From NCBI GenBank assembly GCA_021807105.1, contig JAKAPL010000037.1, positions 1-34,679 of the forward strand: a stretch of 34,679 bases of DNA. Reading direction: 5' to 3'. Below are positions 1-6,947 of the stretch, piece by piece. The stretch is from Myxococcales bacterium (GTDB lineage: Bacteria > Myxococcota > Myxococcia > Myxococcales > JAKAPL01). How positions within the stretch are numbered: position 1 is the stretch's first letter; each line of letters begins with the position of its first letter. The notes below the pieces were generated by a model. That model did not search any database, was not told where the DNA came from, and saw only the letters and a program-made list of their open reading frames with translations. A program made the position numbers and the translations under genes.

Positions 1-573
1 GTCCATGAGGGCCGAGCCCGCCGTCATCGGCCTCGCGTGCTCCACGATGAGCAGCGGGCCCTCCATCGCCAGCCTCCGCACCTCCTCGACGAGGAACCGA
101 GGGTGGACGTCGAGGGACGCGGGGCCGACCATGGATGACGCGGGAACCAGCATGAGGGGCGCGGGAACCAGCATGGATGACGCGGGGCCGAGCCTGGATG
201 CCGCAGGGCCGAGCCTGGATGCCACGGGGCCGAGCCTGGATGCCGCGGGGCCGAGCCTGGATGCCACGGGGCCGAGCCTGGATGCCGCAGGGCCGAGCCT
301 GGATGCCACGGGGCCGAGCCTGGATGCCACGGGGCCGAGCCTGGATGACGCAGGGCCGAGCCTGGATGACGCAGGGCCGAGCCTGGATGCCACGGGGCCG
401 AGCCTGGATGTCGCGGGGCCGAGCCTGGATGTCGCGGGGCCGAGCCTGGATGTCGCGGGGCCGAGCCTGGATGCCACGGGGCCGAGCCTGGATGTCGCGG
501 GGCCGAGCCTGGATGGCGCGAGGCCGAGCATCGGCCGGCGCCCCCTCGTCGCGAGGGAGCGCCTTCTCATCAT
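1..573 (-). CDS. Hypothetical protein with N-terminal seven-residue repeats, cut by the left window edge
   Basis: An open frame on the minus strand runs from ATG 573 (or ATG 531) off the left edge, so the C-terminus is missing. After a short Arg-rich start come about 20 seven-residue repeats of the type SRLGP(A/V)(A/T), which drift to SMLVPAP and SMVGPAS. They lead into unique sequence, LDVHPRFLVEEVRRL, then MEGPLLIVEHARP, reading like a helix followed by a strand. That unique part looks far more protein-like than the opposing plus frame, which is Ser/Arg/Thr-rich. Both frames share the same third positions, so GC3 cannot decide between them. A GAGGAG lies 11 bases before ATG 573. No family is recognised. 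The strand assignment is inference. Confidence 0.5.
   Translation of the reverse strand, partial: MMRRRSLATRGRRPMLGLAPSRLGPATSRLGPVASRLGPATSRLGPATSRLGPATSRLGPVASRLGPASSRLGPASSRLGPVASRLGPVASRLGPAASRLGPVASRLGPAASRLGPVASRLGPAASRLGPASSMLVPAPLMLVPASSMVGPASLDVHPRFLVEEVRRLAMEGPLLIVEHARPMTAGSALMD
124..543. repeat. Perfect-register 21-bp tandem repeat, about 20 units
   Basis: Units start every 21 bases from 124 to 523. Sixteen successive units (starts 187 to 502) contain the core gccgagcctggat. The three units at the left (124, 145, 166) and the one at 523 are diverged. Variation is concentrated in the three to four bases after gat. Because 21 is a multiple of three, the tract is open in several frames on both strands. 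I assign it to the minus-strand gene because that frame continues into plausible unique protein sequence. Confidence 0.95.
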
Positions 574-788
574 AAGAGGGGCCGCTCCTCGTCATGGAGG
601 GTGCACCCGAGAGCGTCAGGCCGCCCGCCGCGACCGCCCAGTCCGAACCGGTGTCCGACCTCCGGACCCATACGAAGCGGGCGGCATCGCCCTAACCCAT
701 TGATTCCTCGACACCTCCCCCCTGGCACGCGGGGTGCTTTACCCCCAAACCAGACGGCGCGCGGCACTTCGCCGATGCCCCGATCGTC

Positions 789-803
789 GGGCTCCGAGAG
801 CCC
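789..803 (+). promoter_or_regulatory. 5'-leader hairpin next to the ribosome binding site of the 819 gene
   Basis: GGGCTC and GAGCCC pair as a 6-bp stem over a CGA loop. The hairpin ends directly at the Shine-Dalgarno GAGGAGG (804-810), eight bases before ATG 819. It may stabilise the mRNA end or modulate ribosome access. I see no convincing promoter in 574-788, which otherwise holds nothing recognisable. Confidence 0.35.
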
Positions 804-818
804 GAGGAGGATAAAATC

Positions 819-1439
819 ATGGGAACCGTGGTCAAGGGTACGGCTCTGGCGTTCGTCGCGAAGATCACCGCGATGATCGGCGGGTTCCTGAAGGTCTTCA
901 CCCCCAACATGACCTTCACGGTGAACGGCGCGCCGCTCACCCAGGGGCAGATCGTCCAGAAGCTCCAGGGCTTCGTCGCGACGATCGGGAAGGTCCCCCA
1001 GACCAAGGCGGCCTGGAGGGCGGCGGTCGCGGCCAAGAATGCCGAGCATCCGGTGGCCAAGGCGCTCCTCGCCCAGCTCACCACGATGCTCAAGCAGACC
1101 CTCGGGGACATGGACGCCCAGCTCCCGGACTTCGGGATCGAGCCGCCCAAGCCGCGCGCCAAGCCGAGCGTGGAGAAGGCGGCGGTCGCGGTCGGCAAGC
1201 GGCGCGGAACCCGCCAGGTCCGGGGCACCAAGGGGCGCAAGCAGGCCGAGGCGATCACCACGACCGGAACCCCGGGGCTCGCGCTCATGGGCGCCGACGG
1301 GGCGGTCGTGCCGGGCGCCCTGACGGGCCCGACGCTGCCGGGCGCGGCGGAGCCGTCCGAGGTCCACGGCGCGTCGGCGAGCGGGACGGGCGCGGGCTCC
1401 GGCGGGAGCGGCAGCTCGGGCACGCCGCCGGGGAAGTAG
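819..1439 (+). CDS. Hypothetical 206-aa protein with basic KR..TR..R.T.G.KQ motif and low-complexity tail
   Basis: ATG 819 follows a strong Shine-Dalgarno (GAGGAGG, 804-810). The N-terminal 110 residues are mostly amphipathic helix. A Pro/Lys-rich linker (about 108-118) follows, then a basic block about residues 127-142 containing GTRQVRGTKGRKQ, then a Gly/Ser/Ala-rich tail. I recall a K-x-x-TR-x-x-R-x-T-x-G-x-KQ pattern near the C-terminus of short uncharacterised proteins in other GC-rich bacteria, so this is probably a genuine family member with unknown role. There is no signal peptide or clear membrane segment. The basic block could bind nucleic acid (inference). A 14-bp hairpin follows ten bases after the stop, so it is probably a single-gene transcript. 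Confidence 0.8.
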   Translation: MGTVVKGTALAFVAKITAMIGGFLKVFTPNMTFTVNGAPLTQGQIVQKLQGFVATIGKVPQTKAAWRAAVAAKNAEHPVAKALLAQLTTMLKQTLGDMDAQLPDFGIEPPKPRAKPSVEKAAVAVGKRRGTRQVRGTKGRKQAEAITTTGTPGLALMGADGAVVPGALTGPTLPGAAEPSEVHGASASGTGAGSGGSGSSGTPPGK

Positions 1440-1448
1440 GGGATGGCC

Positions 1449-1480
1449 GGGACGCCCCGGGGCGCACCCCGGGGCGTCCC
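1449..1480 (+). terminator. Hairpin terminator-like structure after the 819 gene
   Basis: A perfect 14-bp stem (gggacgccccgggg and its complement) closes a four-base CGCA loop ten bases after the stop codon. No T-run follows, so intrinsic termination would be non-canonical; mRNA 3'-end protection is an alternative. Confidence 0.55.
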
Positions 1481-1489
1481 GCGCCTCGT

Positions 1490-1521
1490 GATCGCGATCG
1501 CCGGAGACGGCGGTCGCGATC
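1490..1521. repeat. Second inverted repeat after the 819 gene
   Basis: Arms gatcgcgatcgccg (1490-1503) and cggcggtcgcgatc (1508-1521) pair with a single G-T mismatch around a GAGA loop. GAGA fits the stable GNRA tetraloop class. It follows the hairpin at 1449-1480 by nine bases, giving a double-hairpin 3' region. Confidence 0.5.
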
Positions 1522-1590
1522 GCGTCTGTCCGCGCGGGCGCGGCCGAGAGGCTCGGACTCCGGACGCTGTGGTCTCGAACGCCTCGCTAC

Positions 1591-1619
1591 GCCGTACCGT
1601 GAATAAGACGGGCTGAATC
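1591..1619 (+). repeat. Copy A of a dispersed 29-bp element
   Basis: The core accgtgaataagacggg (1596-1612) recurs exactly, in inverted orientation, at 34578-34594. The wider 29 bases match at 26 positions. The gap 1440-1848 holds this element, two hairpins upstream, and the 12-bp palindrome cgagcatgctcg at 1631-1642, but no gene I can support. The element is AT-richer than its surroundings and may be a remnant end of an insertion sequence or a REP-like repeat. Confidence 0.6.
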
Positions 1620-1789
1620 TTCGCGCGGCACGAGCATGCTCGCAGGCAGTAGATGTCAGCCAGCCGAGCCCTACGCCACCGGTTAGAAATCCTCGTTCCG
1701 CTCGCCGCCCGGCGGCTTCCAGAGCCCCGAAACGGACACCTCCCGCCCGTCTTGCGTGCGCCGGCATATCCGATGATTACAATTTCGTT

Positions 1790-1820
1790 TAGAATGGAGC
1801 GGAGTCCAACGGAGGACTCC
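1790..1820 (+). promoter_or_regulatory. -10 element plus 5'-end hairpin upstream of the KGG-motif gene
   Basis: An AT-rich patch unusual for this genome contains TAGAAT (1790-1795), a plausible -10 with no good -35. Just after it, GGAGTCC (1801-1807) and GGACTCC (1814-1820) form a 7-bp hairpin that would sit at the extreme 5' end of the mRNA. The Shine-Dalgarno GGAGGA (1835-1840) and ATG 1849 follow. Confidence 0.4.
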
Positions 1821-1848
1821 CATCACCACCCTACGGAGGAAGTGAAAG

Positions 1849-2034
1849 ATGCCGAGAGGACGCAAGACACAGGGAGCAACCAAGCCGGCGATGAGCGTCG
1901 TGGAAGCCGGCCGGAAGGGCGGCGAGCGGGTCCTGGCGGAGCGGGGACCGGAGTTCTTCTCGAAGATCGGGAAGAAGGGCGGCCAGCGGGTCCGCGAGTT
2001 GATCAACGCGGGGCGGCGCGCCGAGGCGAGCTGA
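1849..2034 (+). CDS. Small KGG-motif (stress-induced-repeat-like) protein, 61 aa
   Basis: ATG 1849 is preceded by GGAGGA at good spacing. The 61-residue basic protein carries two glycine-lysine motifs, GRKGGERV (about residues 21-28) and GKKGGQRV (about 41-48), separated by AERGPEFFSKI. This is the pattern of the small 'KGG' / stress-induced bacterial acidophilic repeat proteins, which are short, hydrophilic and often abundant in stress or stationary phase; their biochemical role is not settled. Only two repeats are present, fewer than in many relatives. It stands alone between hairpin-flanked gaps and probably has its own promoter. Confidence 0.8.
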   Translation: MPRGRKTQGATKPAMSVVEAGRKGGERVLAERGPEFFSKIGKKGGQRVRELINAGRRAEAS

Positions 2035-2132
2035 CGCGGGCTGCGTAGGCGGGCGGGGGAGCGAGAGGGCGGTCCTCCGTCCTCGCGCTCCTCCCGCTCG
2101 GGACGATCGCTAGCTTCACGGGGGGGGGAGCC

Positions 2133-2546
2133 ATGGAGAGCCTCCAGTCGGAGATCCAGGCAATCGGACTCGCGCGGGCGCGGCTGATCCAGCTCATGGC
2201 CGAGTTCTTCCGCTCGCAATCCTACCTGGACGTGCGGGCGCGGCTGCCCGGCTATCCGCGGCCGGCGGTCATCAACGGGTCGGTGCGGAACCACCAGCCG
2301 GACGTGACGGCGATCCAGAGCGACGCCCAGGGGACCGCCATCCTCCTCGACGCGGTGCCGATCGAGCTGTTGTCCGATCCCGAGACGGAGAGCCGCTGGA
2401 CGCTCTTCCAGTCGGCGGCCGATCTGTACGGGGCCGAGTTCCACATCGCGGTCCCGCGGATAGCCGGAGGGATGCTCGGTCCGGAGGCGGTGCGCACGCG
2501 GTTGCGGGCGATCGGAATCCACGCGCGGTACGTCTGGAGCGTGTGA
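2133..2546 (+). CDS. Hypothetical 137-aa protein, possible degenerate PD-(D/E)xK nuclease fold
   Basis: ATG 2133 follows a G-rich stretch (2120-2129) that can act as Shine-Dalgarno. Residues 1-35 form a helix. A pattern then resembles small restriction-endonuclease-like proteins: HQPDVTAI (about 53-60), a strand ILLDAVPIEL (about 69-78), then ESRWTLFQSAADLYGAEFH and HIAVP, ending in GIHARYVWSV. In relatives as I remember them, the second motif reads like E-V-E-T and an acidic residue pairs with the PD. Here it is L-D-A-V-P with no lysine, so a catalytic nuclease is doubtful and a structural or regulatory descendant is more likely. Fold assignment is inference. No operon partner is evident. 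Confidence 0.7.
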   Translation: MESLQSEIQAIGLARARLIQLMAEFFRSQSYLDVRARLPGYPRPAVINGSVRNHQPDVTAIQSDAQGTAILLDAVPIELLSDPETESRWTLFQSAADLYGAEFHIAVPRIAGGMLGPEAVRTRLRAIGIHARYVWSV

Positions 2547-2604
2547 GGCGCCGCGTCCCCTACGGCCGGGCGGCAGCCCTCCGGCGGAGGGGAGCAATCT
2601 CCCC

Positions 2605-2889
2605 TCACTCTTCGGGAACGGACTTGGACCCGCTCGTCGGGCGCGCGGTCACGCTCCCCTCGGGGACGGGGCTGCGCTCTTCGAGGCTGTCGGGCATGAT
2701 GTCCGGCGCCTCGTCCATCGGAGGATCGGCCGGGTCCACGCCGCCGAGCTCGGCCGAGGCGTCCTCCACCACGCGGGCGGTCGCCTTTCCCGGCGTCAAG
2801 TCGCCGCCGAGCGGCCGGACGAGCGTCTGCGTCAAATCCGGCTCCACGTCGGGACCTGGCTGCTTCCTAGGGTCGCTGCGCCTGGCCAT
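2605..2889 (-). CDS. Small acidic, proline-rich hypothetical protein downstream of the ABC exporter
   Basis: ATG 2889 lies 15 bases after the stop of the ABC exporter gene on the same strand, so the two are probably co-transcribed. The 94-residue product starts with a short basic patch (MARRSDPRKQ) and continues as acidic, Pro/Asp/Glu-rich sequence with no hydrophobic core, membrane segment or cysteine, so it is predicted to be disordered. No family is recognised. The overlapping plus-strand frame is Ser/Gly/Arg-rich and reads like a shadow. A role linked to the exporter rests only on position. Confidence 0.55.
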   Translation of the reverse strand: MARRSDPRKQPGPDVEPDLTQTLVRPLGGDLTPGKATARVVEDASAELGGVDPADPPMDEAPDIMPDSLEERSPVPEGSVTARPTSGSKSVPEE

Positions 2890-2904
2890 CCCACCGAATC
2901 ATTC

Positions 2905-4701
2905 TCATCCCGCGCGCGCCGCGCCTTCCTGGAGGTCGCAAAGGCGGCGGTAGAGGCCTCCGGCCGCGTGGAGACGGTCGGGAGATCCCTCCTCGACGAG
3001 CCGGCCACGGTCGAGGACGATCAGCCGATCGGCCCCGCGCACGGTCGAGAGCCGATGCGCCACGACGAGGACCGTCCGGCCCGCCATGAGCCGGTCGAGC
3101 GCGGCCTGGACCTGCGCTTCGGTGGATCCGTCGAGCGCGCTCGTCGCCTCGTCGAGCAGGAGGAGGGGGGCGTCCTTGAGGAGCGCACGGGCAATCGCGA
3201 GCCGCTGCCGCTCGCCGCCGGAGAGCGACGCGCCCCGCTCGCCGATGCGCGTGCGAGAGCCCTCGGGAAGGCGCCGGACGAAGTCGAGGGCGCCGGCCGC
3301 GTCGAGCGCCCGATTCACTTGGGCGGCGTCCGCCCCCGGCGCCGCGGCCGAGACGTTGTCGGCGACCGAGGCGTCGAAGAGAAAGACGTCCTGGGAGACG
3401 AGGGCGACCTGCCGGCGCAGGGAGGCCAGGGTGAAGGCGCGTAGCTCCTCGCCGTCGAGCCGCACCGTCCCCGCGGTCGGATCCAGCAGCCGGGGCACCA
3501 GGTGGAGGAGCGTCGTCTTGCCCGCGCCGCTCGGGCCGACGATGCCCACCCGCTCGCCCGCGGCGACCGTGAACGAAACGCCCGCGAGCGCCACCCGCTC
3601 GCCGTAGGCGACGCGGACGTCCTCGAAGGAGAGAACGCCGCGGGCACGGACGAGCGGCCGCGCCCCCGGCCGGTCGGCGATCGCGGGGACCGCGTCCAGA
3701 ACGGCGAAGATCCGGTCGGCCGCGGACAGGCCCGGCATGAGCCACTGGCTCCCGTTCGCGAGTGACTTGAGCGGCTGGTAGGTGAGGAGGACCGCGCCGA
3801 GGAAGGAGATGAGCGCATCGGGCGCGACGGTTCCCGGCCGCAGCGAGATCGCGAGCAGCACGAGGGCGAGTGCGCCGATCGCGAGCAGTTCGAGGGTCGG
3901 CGTGAACGCGGCCCGAACGGCGAACGAGCGGCGCTGCACCCCGAGCAACTCCCGCTCGCCACGCCCGAACGCGCGCAGCGCGGCGTCTTCCGCCCCGTAC
4001 GCACGCAACACCGCCGCGCCGGTGATGGCCTCCTGGGCGGCGACGGTCTGGCGCGCCTGCCGGGCCTGTGCCTGCGCCGCGATCCCGCGCAGCTTCGCGG
4101 AGAAGCGGGCGATCGGCCAGAGCGTGGCGGGGACGGCGACGAGCGCGAGCAGGAGCAGGCGAAGGTCCAGTGCCGCGGAGACCACGACGAGCGCCGCGAC
4201 CTGGAGCGCGTCGCGGACCGAGCTCGTCAGCCCTTGACCAAGCGCGCGCTGCACCTCGCCCAGATCGTTGCCGAAGCGCGAGAAGACCTCGCCGGTGTGC
4301 TTCCCCTGGAAGTAGGAGAGCGGCAGGGAGAGGATCCGCGCGTGCAGGGATTCCTGGAGGCCCGCCGCCGCGCGCAGGGTCAGCACGGAGGAGCGGTCGA
4401 ACTGGACGAAGGCGCAACCCGCCCGGACGAGCGCGAGCAGGAAGAGCGCGCCGGGCAGGAGCGCGCGCAGCTCCGTGGCGGAAAGCCGCCCGATCGCCTC
4501 CGAGAGGCGGCCGAGGTGCCAGGACGGCGGCGCGCCCCCGGTGTAGAGCAGCCTCAGCGCCGGCCCGGTCAGGGCCGCGAACGCGCCGGTCGCCGCCGCG
4601 CCTCCGGCCATCGCGGCCAGGGCGGCGAGGAGCGTCCCCCGCTGGGCGAACAAGAGCCCCCAGAGGCGGCGGTACGTGGAGAGCCAGGGCGGCGCGCGCA
4701 C
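2905..4701 (-). CDS. ABC exporter, MsbA-like (fused membrane and ATPase domains)
   Basis: The 598-residue protein has the half-transporter layout: six predicted membrane segments in residues about 15-300, then an ATPase domain. Visible motifs are Walker A GPSGAGKTT (about 390), the ABC signature LSGGERQRLAIARAL (about 492), Walker B LLLLDEATSALD (about 512) and the switch histidine in VVAHRLSTVRG. It would act as a homodimer in the inner membrane. Lipid or lipid A-core export is the best-known role of the nearest type (MsbA), but drug or peptide exporters share the fold, so the substrate is unknown. Start GTG 4701 has no Shine-Dalgarno; TAAGGT lies six bases upstream, suggesting a leaderless transcript. 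It is divergent from the lipoprotein gene at 4836. Confidence 0.9.
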   Translation of the reverse strand: MRAPPWLSTYRRLWGLLFAQRGTLLAALAAMAGGAAATGAFAALTGPALRLLYTGGAPPSWHLGRLSEAIGRLSATELRALLPGALFLLALVRAGCAFVQFDRSSVLTLRAAAGLQESLHARILSLPLSYFQGKHTGEVFSRFGNDLGEVQRALGQGLTSSVRDALQVAALVVVSAALDLRLLLLALVAVPATLWPIARFSAKLRGIAAQAQARQARQTVAAQEAITGAAVLRAYGAEDAALRAFGRGERELLGVQRRSFAVRAAFTPTLELLAIGALALVLLAISLRPGTVAPDALISFLGAVLLTYQPLKSLANGSQWLMPGLSAADRIFAVLDAVPAIADRPGARPLVRARGVLSFEDVRVAYGERVALAGVSFTVAAGERVGIVGPSGAGKTTLLHLVPRLLDPTAGTVRLDGEELRAFTLASLRRQVALVSQDVFLFDASVADNVSAAAPGADAAQVNRALDAAGALDFVRRLPEGSRTRIGERGASLSGGERQRLAIARALLKDAPLLLLDEATSALDGSTEAQVQAALDRLMAGRTVLVVAHRLSTVRGADRLIVLDRGRLVEEGSPDRLHAAGGLYRRLCDLQEGAARAG

Positions 4702-4835
4702 GGGGGTACCTTACCCGGTCGCGGGCGCCCACGGGAGGACAGACGAGGCGCGACCTTGATCCGCCGATAACGGCGCATCGACCTCTGGGGGCGAACGCGA
4801 AGCTGGGGATGCTCCGTCGGGAGTACAATCTTCCG
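4702..4835. promoter_or_regulatory. Divergent promoter region with -10-like hexamers on both strands
   Basis: On the minus strand TAAGGT (4708-4713) ends six bases before GTG 4701. On the plus strand TACAAT (4824-4829) ends six bases before GTG 4836. Neither has a good -35. The short spacing implies transcription starting at or next to the start codons. Confidence 0.4.
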
Positions 4836-6857
4836 GTGCATCGGTTCTGGCTCCTCGCCGCCCTCGCCCTCGGCGCATGTCACGGGCCGGCACATCGGGC
4901 AGGGACCACGGCGGAGCGGCCGAAGCTCCCGACATTCGTGGACCGAAGCGGCGCGGCGCGACTCCTGCCGCTCCCCCTCGTGACCGCTCCGGCAGGCGCG
5001 CCGGCATCCCTGACCCAGTCGGCCGCGGGGATCGTGCCCGGCGAGGTCCCGGTCGCGACTCGGGCCACGGCGATCCTCCCTGGCGAGACGCCCGTCGCGC
5101 TCCCGGCCACCGATGGGCCGCCGGCCGACGGGATTGCCGCGGTCCGGGCTTCGCTGCTGCCCGCGGAACGCGCGACCGCGCCCGACCCGGCCACCCTCCC
5201 CTTCTACGACGTGGACCTCACCGTGGAGCCGGAGGGCGGCAGGATCCGCGGCGTCGAGAAGATCGACGTGCCGGCTCGCGAGCCGCGCTCGTCCCTGCCG
5301 CTGCGCATCTTCGCGAACGGTGGGGACGAGACCCTCGTCCACGTCACGTCGGTTCGCGCCCTCGTGACCGGCGCCGCGCTCCCCTTCACGACGCCGCTGC
5401 CCTCGCTCGTCCGGGTGAAGCTCCCTGGGCCGGTCGCGCCGGGGAGCTGGATCCATCTGGAGATCGCCTTCGCCGGCCGCGCGCCCGCGCCGCCGCCCCC
5501 CGCGAGCGGCTTCGGCATGCTCGGCCCGCTCCTCTCGTCCGCCGGCCGCGCCGGAGACTACGGCCTCTTCTCGACGTTCCACGACGGGATCGCCCTCGCC
5601 GAGTTCCTCCCGATGGCCGCGGGCCACTGGCGGGGCGCCCTGGACACCGCGCCCCCCACAGGCATCGGCGATGCGTCGTACTTCGACCTGTCGAGCTTCC
5701 GCGTGCGAATCGACACGCCCGAGGGGTTCGTCGTCGCGGCGCCGGGCGCGCTGGTCTCGGAGGAGCGGCTGGCAGAAGGACGGCACGCGGCCACCTGGGC
5801 GCTCGCCGACGCGCGTGACTTCGCGATCTTCGCGAGCCGCGGTTACCAAGAGGCCGACCGGATGGTCGGGAGCACGCTCGTCCGGTCGATCTACGAGGAG
5901 GGTCAGGGCGACGCGGGGCGTTCGGTGCTGCGCACCGCGGAGGGGGCGCTCGACCTCTTCTCACGACTCTACCGGCCGTACCCATACACCTCCTTCACCG
6001 CGGTCGAGGTCCCGCTGCGCGGCGGGGCGGGCGGCGCGGAGTTCCCGGGCCTCGTCGCGGTCGGCGGCATGGTCTACGGCGAGCGCGGCGCCCTGCCGGG
6101 CGGCCTCTCCTTCGGCCCAGGGTTCCTCGCGCAGATGCGCGAGTTCGTGGTCGCCCACGAGACCGCGCACCAGTGGTGGGCCTGCGCGGTCGCCTCGCAG
6201 CCGCGCCTCCAGCCGGACGTGGACGAGCCGCTGGCCCAATATTCGGCCGCGGTCTACGTGGGCAGGACGCACGGCGAAGGGGCGCGCAAGGAGGTGCTCG
6301 GGAGCCAGGTCGGGGTGAACTACCAGGCGATGCGGATGCTCGGACAGCCGGACGGCCCGGTCGCCCGCGGGACGGGAGAGTTCTCGGACGAGGTCGAGTA
6401 CGCGGGGCTCGTCTACGGGAAGGCGCCGCTCTTTTACGAGGCCGCGGCGGCGCGATGGGGGGACGACGCGGTGAGCCGCGCGCTCTCCGCGTACGCACGC
6501 CGCCGCTGGTTCGGCCTCGCCCGGCGGGGCGACGTCATCGGGCCCCTCGCCGCGGCCGCGGGCGCGCCGGCCTTGGAGGTGCGCGACCTCTTCGACCACT
6601 GGTTCCGGCAGGCTCACGGCGACGAGGATCTGGCCGGCGTGGGGAACGTGACCACGATCGCGAGCGAGGCGTTCGGCCTCCAGGCGGGGAGCCTCGACGT
6701 CGAGAAGCTCCTGCAGGCGGGTGCCGCGCTCGCCCCTCTCGCGCCGCCTCCGTCGGGCACGCCCCCCGCGCTGCCGGCGGTCGACCCACAGCAGGCGCTG
6801 AAGATCCTCGAGCAGTTCAACCGAACGATGGGAGGAATCGACGACAGCTCGCCCTGA
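4836..6857 (+). CDS. M1-family (gluzincin) aminopeptidase-like lipoprotein
   Basis: The N-terminus HRFWLLAALALGAC is a lipoprotein signal ending in a lipobox Cys. The start is GTG 4836 (TACAAT six bases upstream) or in-frame ATG 4809. The frame stays open far upstream only as antisense of the ABC gene. Residues about 15-110 are a Pro/Ala-rich linker with a 14-residue duplication around IVPGEVPVA and ILPGETPVA. Then comes an M1-like N-domain, a substrate-binding element GGAEFPGLV in the place of GxMEN, and the zinc motif HETAHQWW (about residues 442-449). A downstream DEPLAQY supplies the probable third zinc ligand. Total is 673 aa. A membrane-anchored peptidase is likely; since the exopeptidase motif is altered, specificity is uncertain. 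Confidence 0.85.
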   Translation: MHRFWLLAALALGACHGPAHRAGTTAERPKLPTFVDRSGAARLLPLPLVTAPAGAPASLTQSAAGIVPGEVPVATRATAILPGETPVALPATDGPPADGIAAVRASLLPAERATAPDPATLPFYDVDLTVEPEGGRIRGVEKIDVPAREPRSSLPLRIFANGGDETLVHVTSVRALVTGAALPFTTPLPSLVRVKLPGPVAPGSWIHLEIAFAGRAPAPPPPASGFGMLGPLLSSAGRAGDYGLFSTFHDGIALAEFLPMAAGHWRGALDTAPPTGIGDASYFDLSSFRVRIDTPEGFVVAAPGALVSEERLAEGRHAATWALADARDFAIFASRGYQEADRMVGSTLVRSIYEEGQGDAGRSVLRTAEGALDLFSRLYRPYPYTSFTAVEVPLRGGAGGAEFPGLVAVGGMVYGERGALPGGLSFGPGFLAQMREFVVAHETAHQWWACAVASQPRLQPDVDEPLAQYSAAVYVGRTHGEGARKEVLGSQVGVNYQAMRMLGQPDGPVARGTGEFSDEVEYAGLVYGKAPLFYEAAAARWGDDAVSRALSAYARRRWFGLARRGDVIGPLAAAAGAPALEVRDLFDHWFRQAHGDEDLAGVGNVTTIASEAFGLQAGSLDVEKLLQAGAALAPLAPPPSGTPPALPAVDPQQALKILEQFNRTMGGIDDSSP

Positions 6858-6895
6858 ACGGCGGGCGATCCATCTTCTTTAAGGACCGTGTTCGA

Positions 6896-6923
6896 TTGAC
6901 GCGGCCCGTTCGCCGGTTAGCTT
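6896..6923 (+). promoter_or_regulatory. Sigma70-type promoter for htpX
   Basis: TTGACG (6896-6901), a 16-base spacer and TAGCTT (6918-6923) lie 24 bases before ATG 6948. A GAGGAG and a GAGAG precede the start, so this gene has a conventional leader. Confidence 0.6.
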
Positions 6924-6947
6924 ACTGCGCGAGGAGCAGCGAGAGAC

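Noticed and set aside
124-543. The repeat array as a CRISPR
   Set aside because: Units are contiguous 21-mers without unique spacers and no cas genes are present.
5-703. Plus-strand frame through the 21-bp repeats encoding GPSLDAT-type heptads
   Set aside because: It is equally open because the repeat length is a multiple of three, but outside the repeats its sequence is Ser/Thr/Arg-rich and looks like a shadow, whereas the minus frame continues as plausible protein.
4068-4835. Long N-terminal extension of the M1-like lipoprotein frame
   Set aside because: It is Arg/Ala/Gly-rich antisense of the ABC exporter, and a lipoprotein signal begins at 4836 (or 4809).
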